A stretch of DNA of 64,000 nt from Saccharina japonica (GCA_008828725.1 MEHQ01001196.1:894745-958744); one strand, 5' to 3'. Counted from the first letter of the stretch, positions 10,222 to 21,904 are shown. Notes: generated by a model from the letters alone, not told the origin. Translations and numbers: made by a program.

Positions 10222-10702
10222 ATGTGTAGCATGAATGAGCTTCAACGTGGATCACTCAGAAGCACTCTGAAACAAGACAACCACGGAAACAAAAAGAGCC
10301 CTCTGCACAAAGGCTACGCCCTTCTGTACCAATAATATGCTTCGAAGCATACACGTATTATATATGTTTAGTTCTTGCCATCCTACAATGCGTAGCATGA
10401 ATGAGCTTCAACATGGATCACTCAGAAGCACTCCGAAACAAGACAACCACGGCACTTCGAATGATGATTTATATATATATGTTTTTATATATTATACTTG
10501 TCTACGTAGGCCATGAGACTTTTCATCGGGGAAAGTTTTCATTTTATCTCAAAAATCAGGTTTAGGGTGAGGGAAAAAGGTAAAAGTCTCCACAAGCGAG
10601 TAGCCTCAGAAACAACTATAATACTATATATACTATACTGTGTGTGTTCTTCACATTAAACCTTCCTTTCTACCCGTCGACATCCAGCACACCCAGTGTA
10701 GG
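10222..10702 (+). repeat. DR3 repeat (one and a half copies) and short DR2
   Basis: 10222-10388 is DR3 and ends in ATCCTACAATGCGTAGCATG, where a second DR3 head starts and runs to about 10450. After an AT-rich stretch, 10639-10702 is a truncated DR2 ending at ACACCCAGTGTAGG. The order matches that at 8415-8830. Confidence 0.78.
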
Positions 10703-10760
10703 TAGGTGCAGCCCTATACATACATATATATTGTACAAAGCGTGTTTACACACGCATCCT

Positions 10761-10842
10761 CACCCAACGTTTAGGACTGCAGTCCCGATGTGGGTACAAA
10801 CACTTGGAATTAGAGGAGTCGCCTTTACCGCAATTCTGAATT
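10761..10842 (+). mobile_element. piggyBac-like MITE, family P, copy 3 (degenerate)
   Basis: It contains the family core AAACACTTGGAATTAGAG and an eroded CAATTCTGAATTA right end. The termini are no longer clear. Confidence 0.5.
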
Positions 10843-10945
10843 ATTATATAGGATACAGTATAGAAATCGGGGACTTGGTTGTGGCCCGCGTGTGGTTCCA
10901 GTGTTATGATACCGAAAATTTAGAAAAACGCCGAAAACACTACTT

Positions 10946-10992
10946 TAGACCCTAACCCTAACCCTAACCCTAACCCTAACCCCAACCCCGTC
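10946..10992. repeat. Interstitial CCCTAA (telomere-like) array
   Basis: About five perfect CCCTAA units grading into CCCCAACCCC. The type is TTAGGG. Unrelated unique sequence continues on both sides, so this is an internal array rather than a chromosome end. Confidence 0.92.
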
Positions 10993-11178
10993 CCTGCCCC
11001 GACCCTTATGAGCTTTGTCTCGAAAAAATCAGGCGTTTTTATTTTTTTGAAGAATTGGTCGACCACACTAAAAGGTATATGATAAAATATTCCCCGATTT
11101 CCATACTTTATCCTAGATAATAATTCAGTGGTGCGGTAAAGGCTACTGAATTAGAGTCAGATTGAGGTTTTTGTATAG

Positions 11179-11530
11179 CCGATCGCCCCGGTAGACTATT
11201 AATAGTGGTCAGCTTCAGAGGCTACTATTAATAGCATTGGTACCCGAGATCAAATTCCACCGTGGTGAGATTTTGACATTATTTAAAAATATGAATAGGA
11301 ACCAATTTCTGAGAGCGCCTTCGTGGCGTGGGTAGGCGGAATCCGACGCAAGTCGACGAGGGAGAAAAGTGCTGAAATCTTGTCGCGATAAAAATGCAAG
11401 GCAAGAACCGTAGTGGGGGGGGGGGGGAGAGCCTGCTTAGTGACCCCGGGTCTGAGTTACGGCTAAGGCGGGAGAGAGAAAAAGAAGGGCGGAGATATTA
11501 AATGGAATGGACAAAAAGAAAAGAAAAAAC
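11179..11530 (+). mobile_element. tRNA-derived SINE, family S1, copy 5
   Basis: A full-length copy, older than its neighbours. Relative to copies 3, 4 and 6 it has two short insertions in the tRNA-like head (near 11193 and 11228), each producing the palindrome CTATTAATAG. It faces copy 6 tail to tail. Confidence 0.9.
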
Positions 11531-11671
11531 ACTGACTACTCTGTCGAGACTCTGTAGCAGTGAAAGATGAACAATCATTCTATGGCCGAGGTACGCATGT
11601 ATAGCGAAAAACATTGTGTGATACATGGTAAAATGCGATTATATGTAATATAACATGTGATAATATGTAAA

Positions 11672-12019
11672 TTTTTTTTTTTTTTTTTTTTTTTTGTCCA
11701 TCCCATTTATTATCTTCGCCCTTCCTTTCTCTCTCCTTCCTGGACGTAACTCAGATCCGGGGTCACAAAGTAGGCTCTTCTCCCTCCCCCCCCACTACGG
11801 TTCTTGCCTTGCATTTTTATCGCGAGAAGGTTTCAGCACTTTCTTCCCTCGTCGACTTGCGTCGGATTCCGCCTACCCACGCCACGAAGGCGCTCTCAGC
11901 AATTGGTTCCTTTTTATTTTTTCAAATAAAGACGAAATCTCTCACCACGGTGGGATTCGATCCTGGGTACCAATGGTAGTAGTCTTTGAAGCTGACCACT
12001 ACACTACCGGGGCGACCGG
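11672..12019 (-). mobile_element. tRNA-derived SINE, family S1, copy 6
   Basis: A full-length, nearly identical twin of copy 3, with a 24-base T-run (its A tail) at 11672. It lies in AT-rich, TAATATG-repetitive DNA, so no target duplication can be assigned safely. Confidence 0.92.
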
Positions 12020-12170
12020 CTGATATAACATGTAATAATATGAGATACTAGTAACAGTAATAACATGTAAGAATATGTAATAATATGTAACAAATATGTA
12101 ATAATACGTAATATTATGTAACAATATGTACATGGTATTTCAGCGACACTGGGTGGTTTCTCAGTTGGGG
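12020..12170. repeat. ATGTAATAAT low-complexity tract
   Basis: Irregular repeats of ATATGTAATA and related words continue on both sides of SINE copy 6, which inserted into this tract. Confidence 0.75.
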
Positions 12171-12470
12171 AGTGTACAAATAGTCAGTAATAGTCAGTAG
12201 TAGTAGTCAGACAAACTATTTCTCGGTCATCAACAAGCGCTAACGCCCGTATCGTAGCAAGTAAGTGCCTCTTACATTTTCGCGGCCTGTAATGCCTGCC
12301 GCCTACGTACGTATATAACGTATATAGAGTCTGCCACCCAAGCCCGAGTGCCCAAGCCCTGCGCCAAGCCTGGACCAACCAATCAGCACCAGCACCGTGC
12401 AAGAAAACATGATCGGCGTATGTATGTACGTATGTACGTACAGCAATCAGCTGACAGCAAGACGAGTACA

Positions 12471-12828
12471 TTTTTTTTTTTTTTTTTTTTTTTTTCCCAT
12501 CCCATTTATTATCTTCGCCCTTCCTTTCTCTCTCCTTCCTAGTCGTAACTCAGATCCGGGGTCACAAAGTAGGCTCCTCTCCCTTCTCCCCGACTACGGT
12601 TCTTGCCTTGCATTTTTATCGCGAGAAGATTTCAGCTTTTTCTTCCCTCGTCGACTTGCATCGAATTGTGCCTACCCACGCTACTATTAATAGGCGCTCT
12701 CAGCAGTTGATTCCGTTTTTTATTTATTTTTGCAAATAAACTCAAAAGTCCGACCCACGTGAGATTCGAACTCCAGACATCAACCGTCAGAAGCGTTCGA
12801 GGTTACTTCTAGACCATCGGGGCGACCG
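12471..12828 (-). mobile_element. tRNA-derived SINE, family S1, copy 7 (third head type)
   Basis: A full-length minus-strand copy with a 25-base T-run. The head read 5' to 3' is CGGTCGCCCCGATGGTCTAG with a B-box-like GAGTTCGAATCT. This differs from copies 3 to 6 and from copy 2, although the body is the same. One CTATTAATAG insertion lies at about 12683. Confidence 0.9.
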
Positions 12829-13615
12829 ATACGAAATACAAATTTATTTGTCAACTCAACCAACCCACCCTGCTCCCAACAACCCTAACCCCGCCCAGCA
12901 GCGCGTGTTCGGACCCGTCCTTCGATAGAGATATAACATATAAGACTACTCTGATCCGGAATATAAGGGCCGTTTGTATATTAACATGTAATTGGAATGG
13001 TTCTTATATTTAGGTTCATAGTGGAACCACTTTTTGACCAAACCATGGTTGTGACTGACGGAGCTTCTTTGTTAAATGCTTCTCCTCCTCGCGAAGCCTT
13101 GGTCGGAGGGGGCAGCGCCTGCGGCGACGACGAACCTCGCTCCCCAGACCAACCACGCGCGGTCTCCAACCAGCCCCTTTGATCCTCCTCACTCTCCCCT
13201 CTCCCCCTCCTCTCCTGACCCCCCGCTCACCACCACACCCCCCCTCCCGCGTTTTTGCCAGGCCGATACAATCCATTCTTCTTAACCGACGAGCTATTAG
13301 AAGTAAACGTACGGTATCCAATGTCGTGGAAATGATTAACGTTTCACTTATACAACATTATTCGTTGCATATCTATAGGGCACGGGATAATTCATCGTGT
13401 TCCCCCCCCCCCCCCCAGTGTTGCCAGTTTTTGGCGATGATATAGAGAGCTCCTTAAGTGACTACCCTTCGAAAAAAAAGGGAGTCACCCCTATCGTCCC
13501 ACGCGTGTTCGCCTGTACCATCCATTTCGCAATCTATCGCCTGGACGGAGAGCAAGGGCAGCAAAATGGAGTAGGTAAAGCTTAAGCCGGAAGTAGGCAA
13601 AGAAGGGAGCCTGTA
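12829..13615. other. Spacer, no supported exon
   Basis: A GC-rich stretch at about 13020-13190 is open on both strands and might hold an exon, but no splice-consistent or recognisable product was found. It is followed by C-rich low complexity (13190-13260) and a 14-C run near 13405. Confidence 0.4.
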
Positions 13616-13617
13616 TA

Positions 13618-13745
13618 TAGACTTTGTGCAGAGGAGGGCTCTTTTTGCTTCCGTGATTTTCTTTTTTCGGAGTGGAATGGTTCTGAGTGATCAACGTTCA
13701 AACTCATTCATGCTACACACCATAGTAATAGTCGGATGGCAAGAA
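13618..13745 (-). repeat. DR3 repeat, inverted copy
   Basis: The reverse complement of the DR3 units at 8415 and 10222. It includes the GTAGCATGAATGAGTTTGAA head and the AGCAAAAAGAGCCCTC block. Confidence 0.8.
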
Positions 13746-13754
13746 TAACCAACG

Positions 13755-13985
13755 TACGGGGGGTGTACTCATCTCGTGCACGGCCGTAGTCTTATGACCA
13801 TAAAACCTCGCATCCCTACAATGCCGGGACGGGGCACGTTGTGTTTTCACCAACCAGGCAGACATTTCTTGCACGGCGCTTGCGTGAGGTATTGGGCGAG
13901 TCGCAATTAGGTGAATAGTACGGGGTGTACTTCATTTTCATGCATGGTCGTAATCGTATGACCATAGACCCTGCATAATGATACA
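13755..13985. repeat. DR7 dispersed repeat, two adjacent copies
   Basis: Both carry the core CGTATGACCATAGACC or a close variant, and the first continues into CATCCCTACAATGCCGGGAC and ACCAGGCAGACATTTCTTGC. The family recurs at about 25120-25235, 38868-38935 and 51391-51590. The conserved ends are GGTGTACTCAT and the CAGACATTGCTTGC block. Confidence 0.75.
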
Positions 13986-14216
13986 TAGTAATACATAGAA
14001 ATACATCGTAATCAGGACCAAATATGGTGTGTAAAATTGGGGGTATGCCTGTTTTTCTGGGTCCATCCTGGATTCTGATTACGATCTTACTACAATAGCC
14101 CACCCCGTATCGTTTGGCACATTGACGAATGCCTATATGCGATACAACGCCAAAGTTTTATTCAATCCATACGATTTTTCAAGACATTGATTAGTTTTGT
14201 CCTTCGAGGCACACGA

Positions 14217-14735
14217 TATTACGGGAGACCATAATAATCAGGACTCATCACATACACAAAAAACTATGGATTCCAGTATTTTTACCAAGCATATCGTGTC
14301 CCTCTTGTATCAAAATTAATTAATGCCTTGAAATAGTAAGAAGTAAAAAAGGGTTGTCCTTCGAAGGTGAAAACTAATTATTGAATTAGTATGGATTAAC
14401 TAATAACTAATAACTGTCTACCAGAGTATTGCGTTAACGAGCCCAGTCATTAAAAAAAAACTTCGGCCAAAACGTGCTACAAATCGACGAGAGTTGACGA
14501 GGGAAGAAAGTGCTGAAATCTTCTCGCGATGAAAATGCAAGGCAAAACCGTTGTGGGGGGCGAGGGAGAAAAGCCTACTTTGTAACCCCGGATCTGAGTT
14601 ACGATTAGGAAGGAGAGAGAAAGAAAGGGCGAAGGAAATAACTGGGATGGACAAAAAAAACACTATATTGCAGCACGCCTCTAACGTTGAGCATAGCAAT
14701 ATATTTGGTCCTGATTGCTATGTTCCTCCGTAGTA
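14217..14735. mobile_element. TTACGGG-family element interrupted by a SINE
   Basis: The left end TTACGGGAGACCATAATAAT and the right end, read in reverse as TACGGAGGAACATAGCAATC, are related inverted repeats of the family seen at 1462-3477. SINE copy 8 (14478-14660) lies inside, so the SINE insertion is younger. Confidence 0.6.
14478..14660 (+). mobile_element. tRNA-derived SINE, family S1, copy 8 (3' part)
   Basis: Body and A tail only (TTGACGAGGGAAGAAAGTGC to GGGATGGACAAAAAAAA). The tRNA-like head is absent, consistent with 5' truncation during retroposition. Confidence 0.87.
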
Positions 14736-15235
14736 GTGAGATCGGACAACCTGTTCGGCTAAGCTACTCGCCCAGCCTATGGGGGGTGACCCGTCACCCC
14801 CCATAGCACCCAGCCGCTGACTGGGTACATAAACTATGGGCCCCACCAACAAGAAGCGCCTGATAATCTGAGCGAGCCTTAAAAATATTAATGTGACGCC
14901 ATCCCCTCGAGCAGCCTTGAGCACAGGCTATTATACTGGATTTAGTGTACCGTTCGCCTCTGATCACGATTTCTTATTTCGATTTTCTTAGCGTGCCCCC
15001 AACAAGCGAGCCTTATGTTATTATTTGATCATTTACCGGGTATCATATTTGGGCCTATGTTGCAGTTGTTGTAATCATATGAAGCCGTCGCCAAAATCGA
15101 GCCCGTGTGGCTACTAAACAGGCTCCAACAACCCTGGAGGAGGAACGGAAGAATAAAACCTACCGCCAAAAAAACAAAATGTGTATACGTCATACTCGAA
15201 GCTGAAGCAGGTCGTACAATCTATGAAATATTAAT

Positions 15236-15353
15236 ATTACGCGGGACCATACATAGTAAATAGGACCTATCATACGATACACACAAAAACCTGTATATAT
15301 TACCTAGTTTTAATAACAATATTTGGTCCTATTTACTACGGCCCCCCGTAATA
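15236..15353. mobile_element. TTACGGG-family MITE, 118 bp
   Basis: The left end ATTACGCGGGACCATACATA continues to AGTAAATAGGACC. The right end GGTCCTATTTACTACGGCCC continues to CCCGTAATA. This is a compact inverted-repeat element with the same termini as the 2-kb element at 1462-3477. Confidence 0.82.
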
Positions 15354-15479
15354 GTTATCCATTCTCGGCAATAATGTACCTGAAAAAACAAAAGTCACCA
15401 ATCTCACCTTCTTCTGCCGTGCCTACTGCTCTCCCCCCTATAAACTCATCGTGCCGACATCTATCACTACTATTAATAG

Positions 15480-17283
15480 GAGGACTCGCTTTTCGTGGAC
15501 TCTCTGATCACCGACCTGAAAAACCCGATCGGCGGTTGCTACGAGAGCTCAACAATCACCAACTCATGGACGACGACCGGAAATTCTTCCTACTACGCTC
15601 TGGGAGGCGGCGGGCCCACGAAGGGGCAGACCTGGATCTACGAGACGAGCGCGGTACGTGTGTTGGCGGCCTTTCTACTTTGTTTTCCCCCCTCTAAGTC
15701 AAATCCGTGGCGTTCAGTCGTTGTAGCGCTCAACACGAGGAGGCGTGTGCTACGATTGGAGTAGTAATTCCTGGTAAAAATATTTCTGTGATGCTAGAGT
15801 TTCCTCAGCCCAACAACGTTGAGATGTCATTTTCGTTTTATACTTATTTATAAGTATATATACGTTGATGTGCCATTTTCGTTTCATACGTAGTATTTAT
15901 ACAACATTATTATCATTATCATGATTTGTATTACCATCCGGCAATGTGTATGATAGCATGAGCTTCGACGGTGAGATCACTCATGTGCACTCCGAAATAA
16001 ACAAACAACGGAAGCAACATTATTCTTCGTTTTATTCATGCGTCGTAGGCCATATATTTTTTTCTCGAAGGTATTTTGCGTCAGGTGTTGGGAACTCCGT
16101 CCGCAAGCAAGCGTGGGAAGCCTCAGACAAAACAAGTGTGCCCCTATCATGGCATATACGTCTGAAACACGCCTTTTTCACGAGGAAACCCGCCCTCGAT
16201 TGCGCGGTTTCGTGGGGCAGGCCGGCGATAGAGATGCAAGGAAACCGTCTCTTGCGTGCCACCCGCCGCGCCATCCCACCATGCGCTTTTACGCTGCTGG
16301 CAGTTGATCGTCAGCGTCTTGGCGTCTAAAGTACAACAAGAACAAATGTTCTGAGAGCTGAGAGGATGACGTGTTCAAGGCCAAGCGGCGCTACTTTAAA
16401 GCATGAAGGGCCAACATCTATCTATACGTATATATTCTTATCTACGCATGTAATAATACATCAGAAGTATCAAGTGTAGTGTTGGATATCGTATCGAAAT
16501 TTTCGATATTTCGATATATCATATATCGCACTATCCAAAATTTTGGTATATCACATATCGAAATATCGATAGTTTCGATATATCATATATCATGTATCGG
16601 AATATCGAACTTTCGATATATCGGAAGTATCGAACGTGTTTTAACCCTCCACCCCCTGGCACCTCCATGCTTTTTTATGCAGCTAGAGTACTGAACGAAA
16701 AAGCGATGTTATCAAATATCGAAATAGTATATACCAGGTACAAATATATCGGTATCGTATAGAAATTGATTGCCGTTCGATATCCAACACTAAACGAAAC
16801 CCTCCTCGGATTCGACTATCCAGGGGGTCTGGGTTATCGGAGTCGTGGAAGAGATTAACGAGGTGACTGGGGAGGCTTCGTCCCCGAAAACAGTCTGCTC
16901 TTCGTTCATCAACGACCAAGCGGACGAGCTTTCGGGCCCGGCGGACCCTCAGCTCAACGGCGTCTGGAAATGTAAGCCCACAAAGTTTAATCAACTGACC
17001 TGTATATCGATATGTGGGGAGGTTCTGTCTGTGTGATTCCGTTCGTTTGAGAGCTCGATAAGGGGAGGGGGGGTCACCGTGTGATTCCCTTCGTCTGAGC
17101 GCGTGCGAAGGAGAGGAGGGGAGGGGGAGAGTTCTTTGTTTTTCGCTCGCCTTGTTTTCTTGGCCAGATGCGACAAGTTGGAATGAGCCGCTCATCCGCA
17201 TTGCTACGGAGATGGTGACCGATTTCATTGCTAGTGACAGAACTCGTCAGTGTCTTGCCGAACCAATAGTTGTGCTACTGTAG
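15480..17283 (+). CDS. Unidentified protein, 3' part of a spliced gene (three exons)
   Basis: Exons 15480-15653, 16824-16971 and 17168-17283. Donors are GTACGT and GTAAGC; the acceptors end TATCCAG and GGCCAG. Phases agree at both joins (0 and 1) and the frame stays open to TAG at 17281. The product so far (145 aa) is Trp/Tyr-rich and acidic, with words such as GGCYESSTITNSW, GQTWIYETSAGVWVIGVVEE and NGVWKYATSWNEP. I do not recognise the family. Tyr/Trp/Gly patterns and paired Cys would suit an extracellular or binding domain, but this is inference. The first listed exon would be entered through the acceptor TATTAATAG. Upstream exons and the start were not found. Intron 1 (1170 bp) holds a DR3 head and a 316-bp inverted-repeat element. 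Confidence 0.7.
16477..16792. mobile_element. hAT-type MITE, TCGATATATCA-rich
   Basis: The ends TAGTGTTGGATATCG and CGATATCCAACACTA are inverted repeats sharing the TAGTGTTG terminus of the larger element at 8988-10126. The interior is palindromic and AT-rich, with repeated TTTCGATATATCATATATCG words that would fold into hairpins. No clear 8-bp target duplication is visible (ATCAAGTG against AACGAAAC). It sits in an intron, 31 bp before an acceptor site. Confidence 0.75.
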
Positions 17284-18691
17284 TATTTTGGTGCTGAAAT
17301 CAACACATAAGTGGAACCGAATCCAACACTTGTAACCGGAGTATTATTTTTTACAGATGCCATTGTGTTGTGACGACATGCACCTGTTCAGACGTACACC
17401 ATGCTCACTGAGTCAACAGGCGGCACTGACTGTATAGCTCAAGTGTGGCTATAATGGTAAAGGTGCACCACGTATGAGCTAACAAAACACAACATAGGGG
17501 CTCCCTTTTAGTACTGCACTGTACAGAAGCCTAAATCTGACTCTAATTCCAAGTAGTTTGTCCGCACAACGGGACTGCAGCCCCTAAGACCTAAACGGGT
17601 TGAGCCTGAAGCCTCACAATTCACCCGAGGGTTGCTATCCCTCTAGCAATAGCCAGCACTGCCCCAAACAGGCAGGGTTGCTAGTTTTAGTCTTGCTCCT
17701 AGAACACGCATACCTTGAATTTCAGTTGTTGTGCATTTCTGCAATTTCTACGAGTATGAATCAAGAACTATAAGCGGCTACTCTGTACGCAGAGTAGGAC
17801 AATGGCGGCGTTAGAACAACTCAACCTATCTACCAAAGTAAATGCTTTGTGACATCGAATCAGTCTTCGTAGTCGGAGAGAAGTCGCGAGCGGTCCCACC
17901 GTTTTGAAGCCTAAGAAAAAGTTGAAGCTAAGCGGTGGGCGTGCACGCGTGCGTGCGTGCGGTGACTACAAAGCGGTGCGATTGTCTCAAACGCGACGAA
18001 GGTAACCCGTTCGGATGTGCTGCGTCACAAGTACTCCGTAGCATGTTTTTCCGGCTTTGGAGGTAGGGATATTGTCTGGAGGGGCTGACGCTACGGGGTT
18101 TGATAGCCAATAGAGATGTGAGCTGGCTTGCTGTAAGTCGGCCGACTAGGTATCAGTTCGCGAAACGTTTCAGTTAAAACAAACCCTGGAAAAGAAGGAG
18201 ATTAAAAAAGACTTTTGTCGATATTAACGGCCCTCAGTTGCGTACGGATGCTTGCGGAGTTGAGTGTCTTGGTATCTGACTGGCTCGTTCGTGGCTGGGA
18301 TTGTAGTTTTGTCCAGAAATATTTTGAAAGTCGCGTAGTTGCCTCAAGTCGCCACCCAAATATCAAGTAGCCGCAAAGTCGAGCCAACGCACAGCCCTAA
18401 TAGTTAGACACACGTCTGTTGTCATGTATACCACACGTAGGGAGCGGATGCACCCTCTAGGTACGTGTGTATACGTAGCCGGGAGGGACAAGAACGGCTC
18501 GGCATAGTTGTGTGCAGGGGGGGGAAGGTGGACAGCGGTCGTTCGGCAGCTTCCCCCCGCAGAACATGCGGGAGAACGCCATGAATAGGAACGGACCCGG
18601 GTATCGAATTAGTCGAAGATCTCGCTAACCGTCGCCGTTGTTTTTTTCGTGCCGTTTGTCCGTCGCCCGTTACTCGCCGCCGGCCGCAACC
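17284..18691. other. Spacer with one MITE, no supported gene
   Basis: A family P MITE lies at 17503-17602. The rest holds no exon that could be supported, although a GTGCGTGC-rich patch at 17940-17960 is open on the minus strand. Confidence 0.45.
17503..17602 (-). mobile_element. piggyBac-like MITE, family P, copy 4
   Basis: Reverse orientation: the core CTAATTCCAAGTAGTTTGTCC and a right side ending in AAACGGGTTG. The ends are eroded compared with copy 2. Confidence 0.7.
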
Positions 18692-19004
18692 ATGTCAACG
18701 GCTACAAACATGAAACGACGCCGACGACGGGAAACACAACCGACAACGACAACAACGACGACAACAACGAGAACAACAGGCTCATACTTCGAGGGTGGCA
18801 GGACGAACCGCGTCGAAGCGGACTTTGAAGCGGTCGAGTGCGGTTGCGCGGGGCGGACCATTTCCGGCCAATCTTCAGGCAAAGAGGCATATTCCTCCGC
18901 TGCTATCGCGATAGCTACCCTGACCGCGTTGGTGGCTCTCTTGGTGCTCGTGTGCTTGTGCTTGTTGCACCTCAAGAAGCGGAGGTCGCCGGCTCAAGTC
19001 GCAG
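18692..19004 (+). CDS. Single-pass membrane protein, first exon (putative)
   Basis: ATG at 18692 in a good context (ACCATGTC). The frame encodes a basic N terminus with a run of Arg, a threonine tract from an ACAACG repeat (residues about 18-28), an acidic Cys-containing segment and one clear transmembrane helix (about 70-94: AAIAIATLTALVALLVLVCL and on) followed by LKKRRSP, a typical cytoplasmic stop-transfer edge. A donor CAG/GTACTA at 19005 would end the exon in phase 1. The frame also reads on to 19357 unspliced, but that extension looks non-coding. Family unknown. Confidence 0.55.
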
Positions 19005-19609
19005 GTACTATTAAATACGACACCCTGCATGCAGAAAACAAGTACGTGTGCTTCATGTTTGGTGGTGCATCAAACGCGAGAGGCATGCCATACGAGGGGA
19101 GCGGGTTTTGTGTACCAGCATGCGCCTGTGTTTTCTCCCCTTTTTTTTTACGGTGGTACAGTATTTACTTGTCAGTGCCAAGATTATTTTTCTTAACGTT
19201 TTTTAAAGTGTTTTTGTATTTGTTTTGTTGCCCTGAGGCACGCACGCGTTTGAAATGGCGGTGCGACCAGCGTATATCCGGCCTTTTAGTTTGCTGTGAA
19301 AAAAAAACAGACCACTTACAATGGGTACCGATGAATGTCAGCAAAAAATCATGCTGACTGACACTGCTTGCGGCGAAAACGGGACGATCAGAGCCCCGTT
19401 TGTCGGGGTTAATCGACATCATCGACAACCCCGAGCTTTTGACGAAACGCGGCGCTGAACGTGTGCGAGGGCCTTCCTCGCACTATGCATTACCACTGTT
19501 GAGCTGTACATAGCGCGCACTGAATCTACAGAAGTAGCTACCGGTTTAATTTCCTTCAAGAACCGGTGGCGCCACTATGTCCACCTCTGGGGGTAGGTTC
19601 GCAGAGTGA

Positions 19610-20130
19610 CAAACGTGCCGTGCACGAGCTGGACACTGCCGCTAGGAAACCCGAAGAAACCAACACTCTGTTTGCCGAAGCCGCAGCTGCAGTACCGTCT
19701 TCATGCTGCCGGATATGTAATTGTTGGGACAAAACCACCTTGTCCCACTGAAAGCGAGCGCTTCCTTAAGGGCAGGGGCGATTCCTCGTTAACTCCATCG
19801 CCGCCTCCCCAGGGCAGAACGTTCTCCACCCGACGTCTCATGCCGTACCCCGTTCGTTATTCCCCCGCCTTTTTGCGTTACGCCTACCCCCCCCCCCCCC
19901 TCAAATGGACGACGCCTCTATTTTCTAACTTAGACTGCAAAGAAGAGCATATCGCGGGTAAAGAAGGCGCTATCGCGCCCAAAGAAGACGCCATCGTGCC
20001 CAAAGAAGACGCCCAAGCGCCCGAAGAAGACCCCCTCGCCTCTACAGAAGACGCCCTGGCCCCCACTGGAGAAGCCCTCGAGCCCAAAGAAGACACCCTT
20101 GCGTCCGCAGAAGGAACCCTCACGGTCTGA
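19610..20130 (+). CDS. Exon candidates with an acidic eight-residue repeat
   Basis: Two open stretches may belong to the gene starting at 18692. From about 19608 a frame after GGTTCGCAG encodes SDKRAVHELDTAARKPEETN and an Ala-rich stretch. At about 19937-20130, ending in TGA, a tandem repeat of about eight residues of the form K-E-D-A-x-A-P appears (KEDAIVPKEDAQAPEED). The repeat could be a coding low-complexity tail or only a 24-bp minisatellite, since the opposite strand is also open. The splice phases could not be reconciled with 18692-19004. Confidence 0.35.
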
Positions 20131-21900
20131 CCCTGCGAGACAGCAGCGTCAGACAAATACACGCAAAGCGAACGACGTAGACAAATTCGAAACAAAATCG
20201 AGGCTCATAACCTGTTGACGATGCACGTGACCGACTACTCGTGACAGTCGTTTATAGTCAGCGCTGGCTGCCAGCTCAGCAGTTGTGGCACATTTCGAGC
20301 AGAGTTGTCTTCGGTACGCCGCGTGGACGACGGGAAGGACCCCTGCTGCCCCCCTTTTTTATCGGGATGGTGAATGGGTTAAGGGCCCGGAAGAGCCCGC
20401 GGGGGTATACCATTTCTAAGCTTCATCGTTCGTGAGCCATTGCATGCTATGTCGATCGAGAAATACATGGAAGGCTTTCTCTGCGAGGTGGAACAAAAAT
20501 TGGCCCGATGAAAGAAGACCTGGGGCGGTATATGTATACCGGTAAATATGAGTAATATAGTACTTTATAGTGCATAGCACAGTAGTCTAGGGCTTGAATC
20601 ATACCAGAGGGCACGTTTTCCGCCGTGTAGCGAAACGGGGTGCTTTCGTGAAAGCTTTTTTTGTGTTTTGGGAGGCGTGTCCTTGGGCAGCCAGCTCGGC
20701 TGTCGACAGTTGTGTTTCCTCGCGTCATTAGGACCGTTCCGTGCGTGCGTCGGGGTCAGGGGGAAATGTCGTTTTAGACGGTAGTCGTGCTTTTTTGTAT
20801 GTAGTACGTGCACGCGGCACTGAACTCGGAGGAAGTATACAGTATACCGCCAATGTCTTCCGAATGTTGCGCATGTTTCGTGTTCTCTTTTATCGTGCCC
20901 GTTCATTTAGTTTATTTTTTTTACTTTTGAAGAAACATAACACCCGTCAGCCGTCGACGTGGCGTCGATTGATAACTGAAGGTCTATGTTTTCTTGCACT
21001 GCTGATCAGACGTTTTTGTGTGTTCCGTACTGCCTAGTGGGAAGTGTAGGAAGTGATTTGCCCACGCTTTTTGCGCATGATGTTTTGTATGGCTCCACCC
21101 TCGGCCGTTGGCAATAGCGTGGTTATTGTTAGGCAAGCTTCTTAGGGTACGTTGCTTTGGCGATGTTGGAGGTTGTTCGGCAAGCCTCCTGGCTGTGTTT
21201 CGCCGGCCTTCCTTCCTCTCTTTAGGTTTCGACTTGAAGCTTTTATCGCCTCCGAATGTTCTCTTGTTCGCCCGAGAGAGCCCTCAATCGACCCCAGTGC
21301 ATGCTTTTTACGTACGGCTATATACGTTACGACATTGACATATTGTTATAGTACAGTACAGGACACCTAAGTAGTGAAAAACAGGGAAACAGGTCCTGGC
21401 TGGATTTCTTATTTAAGGAAGGGTAACTTCTACACTAAATTCAGTATATCGAATGCCGAATTTCTCGTTTTCCTTGAAAGGTCAGCCTGGCACGCTTAGT
21501 GCTCGTTTTCTTATCAATAGGTGTCCTGTCCTGTAAGTAGAGAAATAAGAGGCATAAACCTCTAGTATACAGTACTATGTTTACCGTAGGTCTGTACGCC
21601 TACATGGTGAACCCTGAACCGCGGCTGGGCGTCTGAAGCTCGTGGGAATTAGCGGTGTGTTCTTCCATGGCTTCAAAATACTTTACGGGGTACCTCGTAC
21701 ATAAGTGTGTTCAGGTTCTTCACAAGCACGTTATTCCGGGCCGTCACGCCTTTATCGTCCTTTATTTATTTTCGTTGCCAGGCGAACGAGAAATTCCTGG
21801 CGTTTTCCGGCTGGGTCTAGATTTTCCGCAACCCTTCGCATGTTACCCCAGACACTGCACGAGCGGGGGTCTTGGGATTCTCGCGGGCGTCAAGCGCGCA
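20131..21900. other. Spacer, nothing recognised
   Basis: No exon, element end or satellite was recognised over this 1.8 kb. Open frames are short and on conflicting strands. A sequence ACAGGACACCT at 21358 has an inverted partner AGGTGTCCTGTCCTGT at 21520, suggesting a small 180-bp inverted-repeat element. Confidence 0.4.
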
Positions 21901-21904
21901 GAAA

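Noticed and set aside
10946-10992. Chromosome end
   Set aside because: Non-telomeric sequence continues for tens of kilobases on both sides.
7327-12690. Repeated open frames with a Ser/Leu-rich, SLLP-type product
   Set aside because: They are translations of the SINE body on the antisense strand and recur with each copy.
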